A stretch of DNA of 7,300 nt. Source: Hyphomicrobiales bacterium. Its GTDB lineage: Bacteria > Pseudomonadota > Alphaproteobacteria > Rhizobiales > Aestuariivirgaceae. The first letter of the stretch is position 1. The number at the start of each line of letters is the position of its first letter. The stretch lies in assembly GCA_026987255.1 (NCBI GenBank), contig JALSNA010000428.1:1-7300 (forward strand), read 5' to 3'. The translations under genes were made by a program, and so were the position numbers. This document shows, in pieces, positions 1 to 6,435 of this stretch. Below the pieces are notes generated by a model. It was not told where the DNA came from. It was given only the letters and a program-made list of their open reading frames with translations, and did no database searches.

Positions 1-1004
1 AGGAAGGCGGCGATGCCGGTGCGCAGGTTTTCGGGGCTGTAGCCGCCTTCCTGGACGATGACGGTGGGCAGGCCCAGAGCGGCGATGCGCCGGGCGATGG
101 CGGCAAGGCCCTGCGCGGTGAGGTTTGCCGCCCTGATCAGGGCATCGTTCTTCATGGTGTCCAGCCCCAGGGCGACGACGATGGCCTCGGCGCGGTAGGC
201 CTCGATGCGGCGGCAGGCATATTCCACCGCGCCCATCCAGATTTCATCATCGCTGCCCGGCTGCAGGGGAATGTTGAGATTGAAGCCATAGCCCGCGCCC
301 TCGCCGATCTCGTGCTCGTAGCCATGGAAGAAGGGATAGGTCACATTCGGATCGGCATGGAGGGAAATGGTGTAGACGTCCGCGCGGTCGTAGAAGATTT
401 CCTGGGTGCCATTGCCATGGTGGACATCGATGTCGAGAATGGCCAGGCGGGTGAACTCGCGGCTCAGCGCCTGGGCGGCCAGGGCGGTGTTGTTGATGTA
501 GCAAAATCCGGCCGCCGTCTCGAACCCCGCATGATGGCCCGGCGGACGGCACAGGGCATAGGCGGCCCGCTCGCCCTTGAGGATCATGCGGGCGGCGCTG
601 AGCGCGGTATCGGCGGCGGCGCGGGCGGCCTTCCAGGTGTTCTTTTCGATCGGCGCGGTGGTGTCCGGCATGTGCCATCCGGCGCGCCCGGCAATGGACC
701 GCGGATAGCTGGCGGGGCGCACATGGGGGCGCGGGCCCGGTGCTATGGGGCTCAATGCGCCCATCTGCGCGCTCCATTGGGCGAAAACCGTGCGCAGGAA
801 GGTCATGTAGCGCAAGGAGTGCACCCCCTTGAAGGCCTCCAGGGGAAAGCGGCGGGCGGCATGGAGGGAAATGCCCGCATCGCGCACCCCCTCCAGCAGG
901 GCGGTGATGCGTTCGGGGGTTTCGGGATAATTCACCAGGCGGCCATAGCGGATCACCCTTTGCGGGGCATGGAGCTTCTGCAAGGGCGAGAAGACGGCCT
1001 TCAT
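1..1004 (-). CDS. Acetylpolyamine amidohydrolase / histone deacetylase family protein (C-terminus cut by window edge)
   Basis: Zinc-dependent deacetylase of the arginase/HDAC fold, expected to remove acetyl groups from acetylated polyamines or related N-acyl amines in the cytoplasm. The visible 334 residues carry the whole active site. RPPGHHAG contains the catalytic pair H157-H158. [11 protein letters not shown] supplies zinc ligands D193 and H195. The third ligand is D282 in LGLDT, and the transition-state tyrosine is Y322 in EGGY. Recalled from memory, these positions run almost residue-for-residue with Mycoplana ramosa acetylpolyamine amidohydrolase (about 341 residues), so only about ten C-terminal residues should be missing. 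The ATG at 1004 overlaps the lolD stop codon as ATGA and has GGAGG at 1015-1011, six bases upstream, inside the lolD end. It is the last visible gene of the proS-lolC-lolD operon. The family and catalytic residues are clear. The exact substrate (acetylpolyamine or another acylated amine) is inferred from family resemblance. Confidence 0.92.
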   Translation of the reverse strand, partial: MKAVFSPLQKLHAPQRVIRYGRLVNYPETPERITALLEGVRDAGISLHAARRFPLEAFKGVHSLRYMTFLRTVFAQWSAQMGALSPIAPGPRPHVRPASYPRSIAGRAGWHMPDTTAPIEKNTWKAARAAADTALSAARMILKGERAAYALCRPPGHHAGFETAAGFCYINNTALAAQALSREFTRLAILDIDVHHGNGTQEIFYDRADVYTISLHADPNVTYPFFHGYEHEIGEGAGYGFNLNIPLQPGSDDEIWMGAVEYACRRIEAYRAEAIVVALGLDTMKNDALIRAANLTAQGLAAIARRIAALGLPTVIVQEGGYSPENLRTGIAAF

Positions 1005-1720
1005 GGCGCCCCTCCCACCGGCGGGGCGGGCAGCTCCTCCACCAGGCGGCCCTTGTCCAGATGCACGACGCGGTGCATGGAGCGGGCCAGATCGAGATTG
1101 TGGGTGGCGATGAGGGCGGCCAGGCCCTCGGTGCGGATCAGCGCCAGGAACTTCTCGTGCACCCTTTCGGCGGTTTCCGGATCGAGATTGCCGGTGGGCT
1201 CATCGGCGAGCAGCAGCAAGGGGCGGTTGGCCAGGGCGCGGGCGATGGCCACCCTTTGCTGCTCGCCGCCGGAAAGCTCGGCCGGGCGGTGCTTCAGGCG
1301 CGCCGAGAGGCCCAGCTGATCGAGCAGCTCGCGGGCGCGGGCGGTGGCAGCCTTGCGGCTTTCCCCGGCGATGAGCTGGGGGAGGATGACGTTCTCCTCG
1401 GCGGAGAACTCCGGCAGCAGGTGATGGAACTGATAGACGAAGCCGATGCCCAGCCGGCGCACGCGGGTGCGCGCCAGATCGTCCAGGGATGTGCATTCGC
1501 GCCCGGCGATCCAGACCTCGCCGGAGGTGGGCTTTTCCAGCAATCCGGCAATGTGCAGCAAGGAGGACTTGCCGGAGCCCGAAGGGCCGACCAGGGCGGC
1601 GATTTCGCCCACCGGCAGGGTCAGGCCGAGATTGTCGAAAATGTCGAGGCGCTTTTCGCCCTGCCGGTAGATGCGCGAGACATGGCGCAATTCCAGGGCC
1701 GGCGGCAGATGGTCATTCAT
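1001..1720 (-). CDS. lolD: LolD, ATP-binding subunit of the lipoprotein-releasing ABC transporter
   Basis: ATPase that powers extraction of outer-membrane lipoproteins from the inner membrane and their transfer to the periplasmic carrier LolA, working with the LolC/E permease encoded just upstream. The 239 residues show a complete ABC ATPase: Walker A GPSGSGKS at 45-52, Q-loop Q97, signature LSGGEQQR at 149-156, Walker B ending in D173-E174 within [10 protein letters not shown], and the switch histidine H207. The [14 protein letters not shown] stretch around the Q-loop is typical of LolD rather than of other MacB-type ATPases. The frame is open for 27 more codons upstream, but I chose the ATG at 1720. 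It has GGAGG nine bases ahead (1734-1730), gives the normal LolD length, and overlaps the lolC stop by only eight bases (ATGAATGA). The gene ends in a 4-base overlap with the deacetylase gene. Confidence 0.96.
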   Translation of the reverse strand: MNDHLPPALELRHVSRIYRQGEKRLDIFDNLGLTLPVGEIAALVGPSGSGKSSLLHIAGLLEKPTSGEVWIAGRECTSLDDLARTRVRRLGIGFVYQFHHLLPEFSAEENVILPQLIAGESRKAATARARELLDQLGLSARLKHRPAELSGGEQQRVAIARALANRPLLLLADEPTGNLDPETAERVHEKFLALIRTEGLAALIATHNLDLARSMHRVVHLDKGRLVEELPAPPVGGAP

Positions 1721-2987
1721 AGCGCAGGGCCTCCACCGGATCGAGGCTGGCGGCGCGCCAGGCGGGATAGATGGTCGCCAGGAAGGACAAGGCCAGGGCA
1801 AGCACGGCGATCAGGGTGGTCTCGGAGACATCGAGATCGGCCGGAAGCTGCGAGAGATAATACAGTTCGGGCGGAAACAGATGGGTGCCGGTGAGCCAGG
1901 AGAGGAACTGGCGGATGTTCTCCACGTTGAGGGCAAAGACCACGCCGAGGATCACGCCGGCAACGGTGCCGGCGATGCCGATGGCCGCGCCGGTCATGAA
2001 GAAGACACGCAGGACGGAGGCGCGGGTGGCCCCCATGGTGCGCAGGATGGCGATGTCGCCGCCCTTGTCCTTGACCAGCATGATGAGGCCGGAAATGATG
2101 TTGAGCGCCGCCACCAGGATGATCAGCGCCAGGATCAGGAACATGACGTTGCGCTCCACCGCCAGGGCGCCGAAGAAGGTCTTGTTGGCGCGCTTCCAGG
2201 TGATGAACTGGTAGCCCGTGGGGAACATCTCCTCCAGCTTCGCCTTGATGGCATCGACGTTCTGCGGATCTGTGAGCATGATCTCTATGCCGGTGACGCC
2301 ATCATCCATGTTGAAATATTCCTGCGCGGCCTTGAGCGGCATGTAGACCATGGAGCTGTCGAAAAGGCTCATGCCGGCCTCGAAGGTGGCGCGGATGGGA
2401 AAGGCGCGGATGCGCGGGGTGACGCCGAAGGGGGTCTCGGCGCCATCGGGCGAGATGAGGGTGAGGTTCTCGCCCAGGGTCAGGCCGTGCTTCCAGGCCA
2501 GGCGGTATCCCACCGCCAAGCCATCGGAGGAATCGAAGCCCTCCAGCGTGCCCTTCAGCTTGCCGTTGTTGACGCCGCGCAGGGCCCGCAGGTCCACGCC
2601 GCGCACGCCGCGCACCTTGACGCCGGTGGCGGCGCGGCTGGAGGAGGCCATGACCTGGCCCTCGACGAAGGGCATGACGGTGGCCACGCCATCGATGGTC
2701 CTGATCCGCATTTTCATGCGCTCATAATCGCGGATCGGCTGCAGGCGGGCGGAATAGACGGTGATGTGGCCGTTGAAGCCGAGGATCTTGTCCATCAGCT
2801 CGTTGCGAAAGCCGTTCATTACCGCCATGACGATGATCAAGGTGGCCACGCCCAGCATGATGCCGAGGAAGGAAAACCCGGCGATGACCGAAACCACTCC
2901 CTCCTTGCGCCTGGCGCGCAGGTAGCGCCAGGCCAGCATGCGCTCCCAGGCGGAGAAGGGTCTGGTGTCGGTGATGGTGTCAGGCAT
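1713..2987 (-). CDS. lolC: LolC/LolE-type permease of the lipoprotein-releasing ABC transporter
   Basis: Inner-membrane permease that receives mature lipoproteins and passes them to LolA, driven by LolD. The 424-residue protein has the MacB/LolC topology: a cytoplasmic N-terminus, TM1 at about 32-57, a large periplasmic domain (about 58-278), then TM2 (about 279-305), TM3 (about 328-354) and TM4 (about 389-410). Family signatures are [18 protein letters not shown] just after TM1, the coupling-helix segment [15 protein letters not shown] (306-320), and the C-terminal [17 protein letters not shown]. Only one permease gene is visible. Many alphaproteobacteria use a single LolC/E-like (LolF-type) permease instead of a LolC-LolE pair, so lolC here means the family, not strict orthology to E. 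coli LolC. The ATG at 2987 overlaps the proS stop by eight bases (ATGCCTGA). No strong Shine-Dalgarno precedes it, which suggests coupled translation. An in-frame ATG 16 codons upstream, at 3035, is less likely. Confidence 0.94.
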   Translation of the reverse strand: MPDTITDTRPFSAWERMLAWRYLRARRKEGVVSVIAGFSFLGIMLGVATLIIVMAVMNGFRNELMDKILGFNGHITVYSARLQPIRDYERMKMRIRTIDGVATVMPFVEGQVMASSSRAATGVKVRGVRGVDLRALRGVNNGKLKGTLEGFDSSDGLAVGYRLAWKHGLTLGENLTLISPDGAETPFGVTPRIRAFPIRATFEAGMSLFDSSMVYMPLKAAQEYFNMDDGVTGIEIMLTDPQNVDAIKAKLEEMFPTGYQFITWKRANKTFFGALAVERNVMFLILALIILVAALNIISGLIMLVKDKGGDIAILRTMGATRASVLRVFFMTGAAIGIAGTVAGVILGVVFALNVENIRQFLSWLTGTHLFPPELYYLSQLPADLDVSETTLIAVLALALSFLATIYPAWRAASLDPVEALRYE

Positions 2988-4332
2988 GGGCTGCTGTCGT
3001 GGTGCATTTTTCCGCCAGGATTGCGGCGGCGGCATCGAGCGGAATGTCTGTCTTTTCGCCGCTGGCGCGGTTCTTCAGCTCCGCCACGCCGGATTTCACG
3101 CCGCGCGGGCCGATGATCACCTGCCAGGGCAGGCCGATGAGATCCATGCGGGTGAACTTTTCCCCGGCGCGGTCGGGGCGGTCGTCGTAGAGCACCTCGA
3201 GACCGGCATTGGCGAGCTCCCCGTAGAGCCTTTCGCAGGCGGCATCGGTGGCGGCATCGCCCTGGCGCAGGTTGATCAGGCCGAGATCGAAGGGGGCCAC
3301 CGGGGCGGGCCAGATGATGCCCGCCTCATCGTGGCTCGATTCGATGATGCCGGCGACGAGGCGCGAGACGCCAATGCCATAGGAGCCCGATTGCAGATAG
3401 ACCTCCTTGCCATCGGGGCCCTGGACGGTGCAGTGCATGGGCCGTGAATACTTCGTGCCGAAGAAGAAGATCTGGCCGACCTCGATGCCGCGGCCCTGCA
3501 CGCGGCGCTCCGGCGGCACCTGCTCCTCGAAGCGGGCCGGATCGTGAATGTCCTCGGTGGCGGCATACATGGAGGTGAACTCCTCCACCACGCGGGCCAC
3601 GGCGGCCGCATCGTCATAGTCGATGTCGAAGCCGGACCAGTCCTTGTCATGGAAGGCGCGGTCGAAAAAGACTTCCGATTCGCCGGTTTCGGCGAGAATG
3701 AGAAACTCGTGACTCTCGTTGCCGCCGATGGGGCCGGTCTCGGCGCGCATGGGGATGGCCTTCAGGCCCATGGCGGCGAAGGTGCGCAGATAGGCGACGA
3801 ACATGCGGTTGTAGGCCTCGCGGCCGGCCTCTTCGGTCAGGTCGAAGGAATAGCCGTCCTTCATCAGGAACTCGCGGCCGCGCATGACGCCGAAGCGGGG
3901 CCTGATCTCGTCGCGGAACTTCCACTGGATATGATAGAGATTGAGCGGCAGATCCTTGTAGGACTGCACCGAGGACTTGACGATGGAGGTGATCATCTCC
4001 TCGTTGGTGGGGCCATAGAGCAGCTCGTTGTCCCTGCGGTCGGTGATGCGCAGCATCTCCTTGCCGTAATCGTCATAGCGCCCCGACTGGCGCCACAGAT
4101 CCGCCGGCTGGATGGTCGGCATGAGCATCTCCAGGGCCCCGGCGCGGGCCTGCTCGGCGCGCACGATGTTCATGATCCTGGTGAGCACCCGAAAGCCCAG
4201 GGGCAGCCAGGAATAGATGCCGCCGGTCTCCTGGCGGATCATGCCGCAGCGCAGCATGAGCTGGTGGGAGACGATCTCGGCCTCGCGCGGGGCCTCGCGC
4301 AGGATGGGCATGAAGAACTTGCTCAGACGCAT
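2980..4332 (-). CDS. proS: Prolyl-tRNA synthetase, short form without the editing insertion
   Basis: Class II aminoacyl-tRNA synthetase that charges tRNA-Pro with proline. The catalytic core occupies residues 1 to about 345. It contains the TxE proline-binding motif in YGPTNEE (T109, E111), motif 2 [10 protein letters not shown] with R140, the conserved [12 protein letters not shown] stretch (152-163), and motif 3 GSYGIGVSR (316-324). An HGTP anticodon-binding domain follows (about 348-432). At 450 residues the protein is about 120 shorter than E. coli ProRS because the INS cis-editing domain between motifs 2 and 3 is replaced by a short linker. This form is normal in alphaproteobacteria, where separate YbaK/ProX-type proteins usually clear Ala-tRNA-Pro. 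No such gene lies in this window. The ATG at 4332 has only a weak AAAGAG nine bases upstream. proS is the first gene of the operon; its stop overlaps the lolC start. Confidence 0.97.
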   Translation of the reverse strand: MRLSKFFMPILREAPREAEIVSHQLMLRCGMIRQETGGIYSWLPLGFRVLTRIMNIVRAEQARAGALEMLMPTIQPADLWRQSGRYDDYGKEMLRITDRRDNELLYGPTNEEMITSIVKSSVQSYKDLPLNLYHIQWKFRDEIRPRFGVMRGREFLMKDGYSFDLTEEAGREAYNRMFVAYLRTFAAMGLKAIPMRAETGPIGGNESHEFLILAETGESEVFFDRAFHDKDWSGFDIDYDDAAAVARVVEEFTSMYAATEDIHDPARFEEQVPPERRVQGRGIEVGQIFFFGTKYSRPMHCTVQGPDGKEVYLQSGSYGIGVSRLVAGIIESSHDEAGIIWPAPVAPFDLGLINLRQGDAATDAACERLYGELANAGLEVLYDDRPDRAGEKFTRMDLIGLPWQVIIGPRGVKSGVAELKNRASGEKTDIPLDAAAAILAEKCTTTAAHA

Positions 4333-4387
4333 GATGTATCACTCTTTGCCGGTGGGGCGGAATCGCCGCGGATGTCTGTCTCACGCC

Positions 4388-4415
4388 TTAATAAGGCATC
4401 CTGACGGCGAAACAA
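4388..4415 (-). promoter_or_regulatory. Weak promoter candidate for the proS-lolC-lolD operon
   Basis: Reading the minus strand, TTGTTT (4415-4410) and TATTAA (4393-4388) are separated by 16 bases, about 55 bases ahead of the proS ATG. Matches to the sigma-70 consensus are 3/6 and 4/6. It lies between the upstream terminator (4427-4464) and proS, where an operon promoter must be if there is one. The putative -10 lies inside the palindrome GCCTTA-A-TAAGGC (4385-4397), which could be an operator. This is inference from position and weak consensus only. Confidence 0.3.
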
Positions 4416-4426
4416 AGAGCGCATGC

Positions 4427-4464
4427 AAAAACCCGGAGGCTCCAGCAGAGCCTCCGGGCTTTTT
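4427..4464 (-). terminator. Rho-independent terminator of the VWA/Tad gene
   Basis: There is a perfect 10-bp inverted repeat, CCCGGAGGCT (4432-4441) and AGCCTCCGGG (4449-4458), with a 7-base loop. It is flanked by AAAAA (4427-4431) and TTTTT (4460-4464). On the minus strand the hairpin is followed by a U run, 18 bases beyond the stop of the gene ending at 4482. The symmetry means it could also work on the plus strand, but no plus-strand gene ends here. It separates the VWA gene from the proS operon. Confidence 0.93.
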
Positions 4465-4481
4465 GTCTCGCGTGGCCTGGA

Positions 4482-5942
4482 TCAGCGCGACAGGTGCAGC
4501 TTGGCCAGTTTCACGCCGATGCTCTTGAAGGCGGCCTCCAGGTTGCCGCTCTGGGCATCGTAGGAGCCCATGGAGGCGCAGGCGCGGAGCATGGACTTCA
4601 CATTGGCGTTATGCACATCGAAGGTCACCGTGATGATGTCCGCAAAGGGCCTGCCTGTGGCCGGATTCTTGGCCTTGATGCGGTTGCACAGCGCCTTGGT
4701 GATGTTGTCGGCGGTGTTGCGGTTCCATCCATCATGATCCGGATAGGTGGGCGAGCGGGTATTCTCGCCATCGGTCATGAGGACGATGACGCGCTGGATG
4801 TTCTTGTTGCGCACCTCGTCATCGGAGGCACCCTGGGTGAAGGGAGCCTGGTGGGAGAGCACGCGGCGGCCCCAGATCAGCCCGGCGGGGATGTAGGTAT
4901 AGCCGCTGGCGGTCATCCTGTTCAATTTGGATACCAGGGTGGATTTTTTCGTCACGATCGACTGCAAGGGCGTGATGGTGGCCGATGGGCAATAGTTGTA
5001 GCTGCCATAGCCGTTTCTTGCCCTGTTCATGACGCCGGGCACCTTGTTGGCGCCATAGCCGGTATCCGTCAGGTTGTAGGGATAGTTGCGCGAGCCCACG
5101 CAGCCTTTCCATTGCGTCCGGCGGACCGCCCAGTAGCAGCGGCGTTTGCGCGGGCCATAGCGCTTGCAATAGCGCGCAGTGTAACAGATCCGCCGCCTGG
5201 GCCCCCAGTCCCCGCCACCTGTCCAGTAGCAAACGCGGCGATGCGCATAGCGCACGCATTGGCGGGACCAATAACAATGCCTGTAACGCTCATAGCGGTC
5301 TTTGGGCACGGCGATCCACGAGGCGTTGCGATACTGCTTGCCGACATTGACATACTGGGTGAAGGGCACGATGGCGACCTTGAAGTTGTCCTTGTCGGGG
5401 CGGTCCTTGACCTTGTCATAGATGGTGTTGATGAACAGCTTGGCGGCGCGCTTGAGCTCGGCCAGCTTGGCCCCGGACATGGAGCCGGTGTTGTCCAGCA
5501 CAAGCGCCACTTCCGTCACGCCGTAGGAGCGCTTGGTCTCGGTGAAGGCCTTCAGGTTCAGTCTGTTGATGCGGACAAGCTTCAGGAATGTCGTCTTGAC
5601 CTGAGCCTGCACATTGGCGGTAACGGTGCCATCCTTGCCAACGCTGACATTTATCTTGTCAATTCTGATGTTGTCCCTGTCCTTGCCGGTCAGGTTGCTG
5701 TTGAGCCAGATGGGCAATTTGGCCTTGATAAAGGCAGCCTGGGCCTGAGGAGAGCCGTTCGCAGAGGCCACGGCTCCCAGGATGGCATTGTCCAGGGCGG
5801 CTTGCAGCTTGACCTTGGTCTTCATCTGATAGCTGTAATCGATCAGTCCGCCCGCGAGCAGAACCATCGGAAACAGGGATGCTGCAAAGAGGACGGACAT
5901 ATTCCCCCTGAAATCGCGTATGAACTCTCTTGCGGCAGTCAT
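4482..5942 (-). CDS. TadE/TadG-like pilus-associated protein with VWA domain and a Cys/Tyr/Trp/Arg repeat insertion
   Basis: A 486-residue membrane-anchored protein. The N-terminus has the Tad signature: FRGNMS (11-16), one hydrophobic segment (about 16-35), then GGLIDYSYQMKTKVKLQAALD, typical of TadG-like proteins that mature or anchor Flp pili at the envelope. A von Willebrand A domain runs from about 143 to the C-terminus, with MIDAS residues in LVLDNTGSMS (D150, T152, S154), a likely third-ligand threonine in SGYTYIPAG (346-354), and LMTDGEN with D391. Between SWIAVP (208-213) and WKGCV (278-282), adjacent landmarks in ordinary family members as I recall them, lies an insertion of about 65 residues with CY pairs at 223, 238, 253 and 269. 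A GTG at 5969 is in frame, but the ATG at 5942 has AGGAG ten bases upstream and a normal Tad N-terminus. It stands alone, without tadABC or other pilus genes nearby, and has its own terminator. Its function is inferred from domains only. Confidence 0.88.
   Translation of the reverse strand: MTAAREFIRDFRGNMSVLFAASLFPMVLLAGGLIDYSYQMKTKVKLQAALDNAILGAVASANGSPQAQAAFIKAKLPIWLNSNLTGKDRDNIRIDKINVSVGKDGTVTANVQAQVKTTFLKLVRINRLNLKAFTETKRSYGVTEVALVLDNTGSMSGAKLAELKRAAKLFINTIYDKVKDRPDKDNFKVAIVPFTQYVNVGKQYRNASWIAVPKDRYERYRHCYWSRQCVRYAHRRVCYWTGGGDWGPRRRICYTARYCKRYGPRKRRCYWAVRRTQWKGCVGSRNYPYNLTDTGYGANKVPGVMNRARNGYGSYNYCPSATITPLQSIVTKKSTLVSKLNRMTASGYTYIPAGLIWGRRVLSHQAPFTQGASDDEVRNKNIQRVIVLMTDGENTRSPTYPDHDGWNRNTADNITKALCNRIKAKNPATGRPFADIITVTFDVHNANVKSMLRACASMGSYDAQSGNLEAAFKSIGVKLAKLHLSR
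5100..5300 (-). repeat. In-gene tandem repeat of about 15 codons encoding Cys-Tyr(-Trp) and Arg-rich units
   Basis: This covers codons 215-281 of the VWA protein. Cys-Tyr pairs occur at residues 223, 238, 253 and 269, a spacing of 15, 15 and 16. Three of the four are CYW. Additional cysteines fall six residues after the first and third units (229 and 259), giving a 30-residue higher-order period, and C281 closes the block in WKGCV. By my count about 22 of 65 residues are Arg, Lys or His. The units are diverged, so the repeat is old enough for selection to have kept the Cys, aromatic and basic positions. Confidence 0.8.
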
Positions 5943-5952
5943 GTTTCTGGAA

Positions 5953-5957
5953 CTCCT
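5953..5957 (-). promoter_or_regulatory. Shine-Dalgarno AGGAG deciding the VWA/Tad gene start
   Basis: On the minus strand AGGAG lies ten bases upstream of the ATG at 5942 and favours it over the in-frame GTG at 5969, which has no comparable site. Confidence 0.7.
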
Positions 5958-6002
5958 GATAGGACGCACAATGCGCCTGCGATAGAATTGTTCCAGTATC
6001 GT

Positions 6003-6120
6003 GCATCAAACAAGTAAACATTCTGTTTTCATACATGGAATTCAAATATTTATATTTTTCTGTTGTATTTATATATAATTTTATATTCAATTTTAATATC
6101 TCATTAACGTGCTTTTGTTG
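6003..6120. promoter_or_regulatory. AT-rich promoter region upstream of the VWA/Tad gene
   Basis: About 118 bases that are extremely AT-rich against GC-rich surroundings, in the leader of the minus-strand VWA gene. The best sigma-70 guess on the minus strand is TTGAAT (6090-6085), 17 bases, then TACAAC (6067-6062), which would leave a leader of roughly 115 bases before the ATG. Other TATAAA-like strings are present (for example 6073-6068), so the exact promoter is uncertain. Such a tract is also a plausible target for nucleoid proteins of the MucR or H-NS type. That last point is inference only. I see no coding potential here. Confidence 0.5.
6093..6108 (+). promoter_or_regulatory. Candidate CtrA-binding box TTAA-N7-TTAAC
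   Basis: TTAA (6093-6096), seven bases, then TTAAC (6104-6108) is a full match to the CtrA consensus of alphaproteobacteria. It lies just upstream of the promoter candidate for the minus-strand Tad-like gene, about 150 bases from its ATG. In Caulobacter CtrA controls pilus genes, which fits. The final C places the conventional orientation on the plus strand, but the two TTAA halves are self-complementary. The AT-rich surroundings raise the chance of a random match. Confidence 0.45.
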
Positions 6121-6132
6121 CCCCGCACCAAA

Positions 6133-6172
6133 CAGAAAAGGCCCCGGATGCGCTTGCAAAACATCCGGGGCC
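6133..6172 (-). terminator. Strong minus-strand terminator without an assigned gene
   Basis: There is a perfect 11-bp inverted repeat, GGCCCCGGATG (6140-6150) and CATCCGGGGCC (6162-6172), with an 11-base loop. Read on the minus strand it is followed by TTTTCTGTTT (6139-6130), a U-rich tail. The plus strand has no T run after the hairpin, so the direction is minus. The nearest minus-strand gene upstream is the methyltransferase, which ends at 7120, about 950 bases away and beyond the opposing HAD gene. The hairpin therefore probably ends a short unannotated transcript or acts as an attenuator or insulator ahead of the VWA promoter. Confidence 0.75.
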
Positions 6173-6197
6173 ACATGACCAAAACAGCATGACGCGA

Positions 6198-6347
6198 TCA
6201 GGGGATCGTGAGGGTCAGGCAAGGGGTGCTGCCATCAGCGGGAAACCACGTCATTGGCTCGTGGGGGGAGCCTGCTGCCCGGTCATTTCTCTTTCCTGAT
6301 ACCTTGAATGCCCGAATTGCAACCGGATTGCAAGGGTTAATGAGCAT
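6198..6347 (-). CDS. Possible 49-codon small ORF ahead of the orphan terminator
   Basis: This frame runs from the ATG at 6347 to the TGA at 6198 and stops 25 bases before the hairpin at 6140-6172. The product begins MLINPCNPVAIRAFKVS and ends MTWFPADGSTPCLTLTIP. I recognise no domain, signal peptide or membrane segment. The first ATG has no good Shine-Dalgarno. An internal in-frame ATG at 6254 is overlapped by the stop (ATGA) of a separate 11-codon frame (6286-6251, MTGQQAPPTSQ) that has AGGA seven bases ahead of its ATG. So translation, if any, may use the 11-codon frame and the 18-codon tail as a coupled pair. It could equally be a chance frame within a small RNA. Confidence 0.2.
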   Translation of the reverse strand: MLINPCNPVAIRAFKVSGKRNDRAAGSPHEPMTWFPADGSTPCLTLTIP

Positions 6348-6403
6348 TGCTCACATAAATTTGTCCATCCACTCTTCATATCCCATCCCGATTTCGCAAT
6401 TGC
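6316..6403. promoter_or_regulatory. Cluster of short palindromes upstream of the HAD phosphatase gene
   Basis: Two ATTGCAA copies (6316-6322, 6327-6333) are spaced exactly 11 bases, one helical turn. A 13-bp palindrome, TGAGCA-T-TGCTCA, spans 6341-6353, and GCAATTGC is at 6396-6403. They sit 33 to 120 bases before the plus-strand ATG at 6436, where operators would be expected. I could not pick a convincing -35/-10 pair on either strand. The rest of 6173-6435 shows nothing else I can name apart from the small frames described separately. Confidence 0.3.
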
Positions 6404-6435
6404 CTGCGCCTTTCGCACCTGCTAACGGTGCGCTC

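Noticed and set aside
312..1894. Plus-strand open frames (312-1319, 1061-1894) opposite the deacetylase and lolD genes.
   Set aside because: They are antisense shadows of genes with complete catalytic motifs. No domain is recognisable in them.
1671..3116. 481-codon open frame on the plus strand opposite lolC.
   Set aside because: Same reasoning: the opposite strand encodes an unmistakable LolC/E permease with four membrane segments, while this product is low-complexity and rich in His, Asp and Gly.
4494..6017. 507-codon open frame on the plus strand opposite the VWA/Tad gene.
   Set aside because: It is antisense to a gene with clear Tad and VWA motifs, its His/Gly/Ala/Asp-rich product has no recognisable domain, and it has the look of a GC-rich codon-phase shadow.
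6073..6086. Inverted repeat ATATAA-TT-TTATAT in the AT-rich tract.
   Set aside because: Such repeats are expected by chance in a nearly pure A/T sequence.
5659..6222. Minus-strand 187-codon frame spanning the AT-rich region into the VWA gene.
   Set aside because: It crosses the terminator hairpin and the AT-rich promoter and then runs out of frame inside the VWA coding region, so it is not a believable gene.
6181..6300. Possible tRNA, SRP RNA or other classical RNA gene before the orphan terminator.
   Set aside because: I looked for a T-arm TTCGAATC-like block and for the SRP GGAAGCAGCC-type core on both strands and found neither. The nature of any transcript here stays open.
6208..6435. 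N-terminal extension of the HAD phosphatase from an ATG at 6208.
   Set aside because: HAD motif I belongs within about ten residues of the N-terminus, and the extension would cover the palindromes and has no family resemblance.
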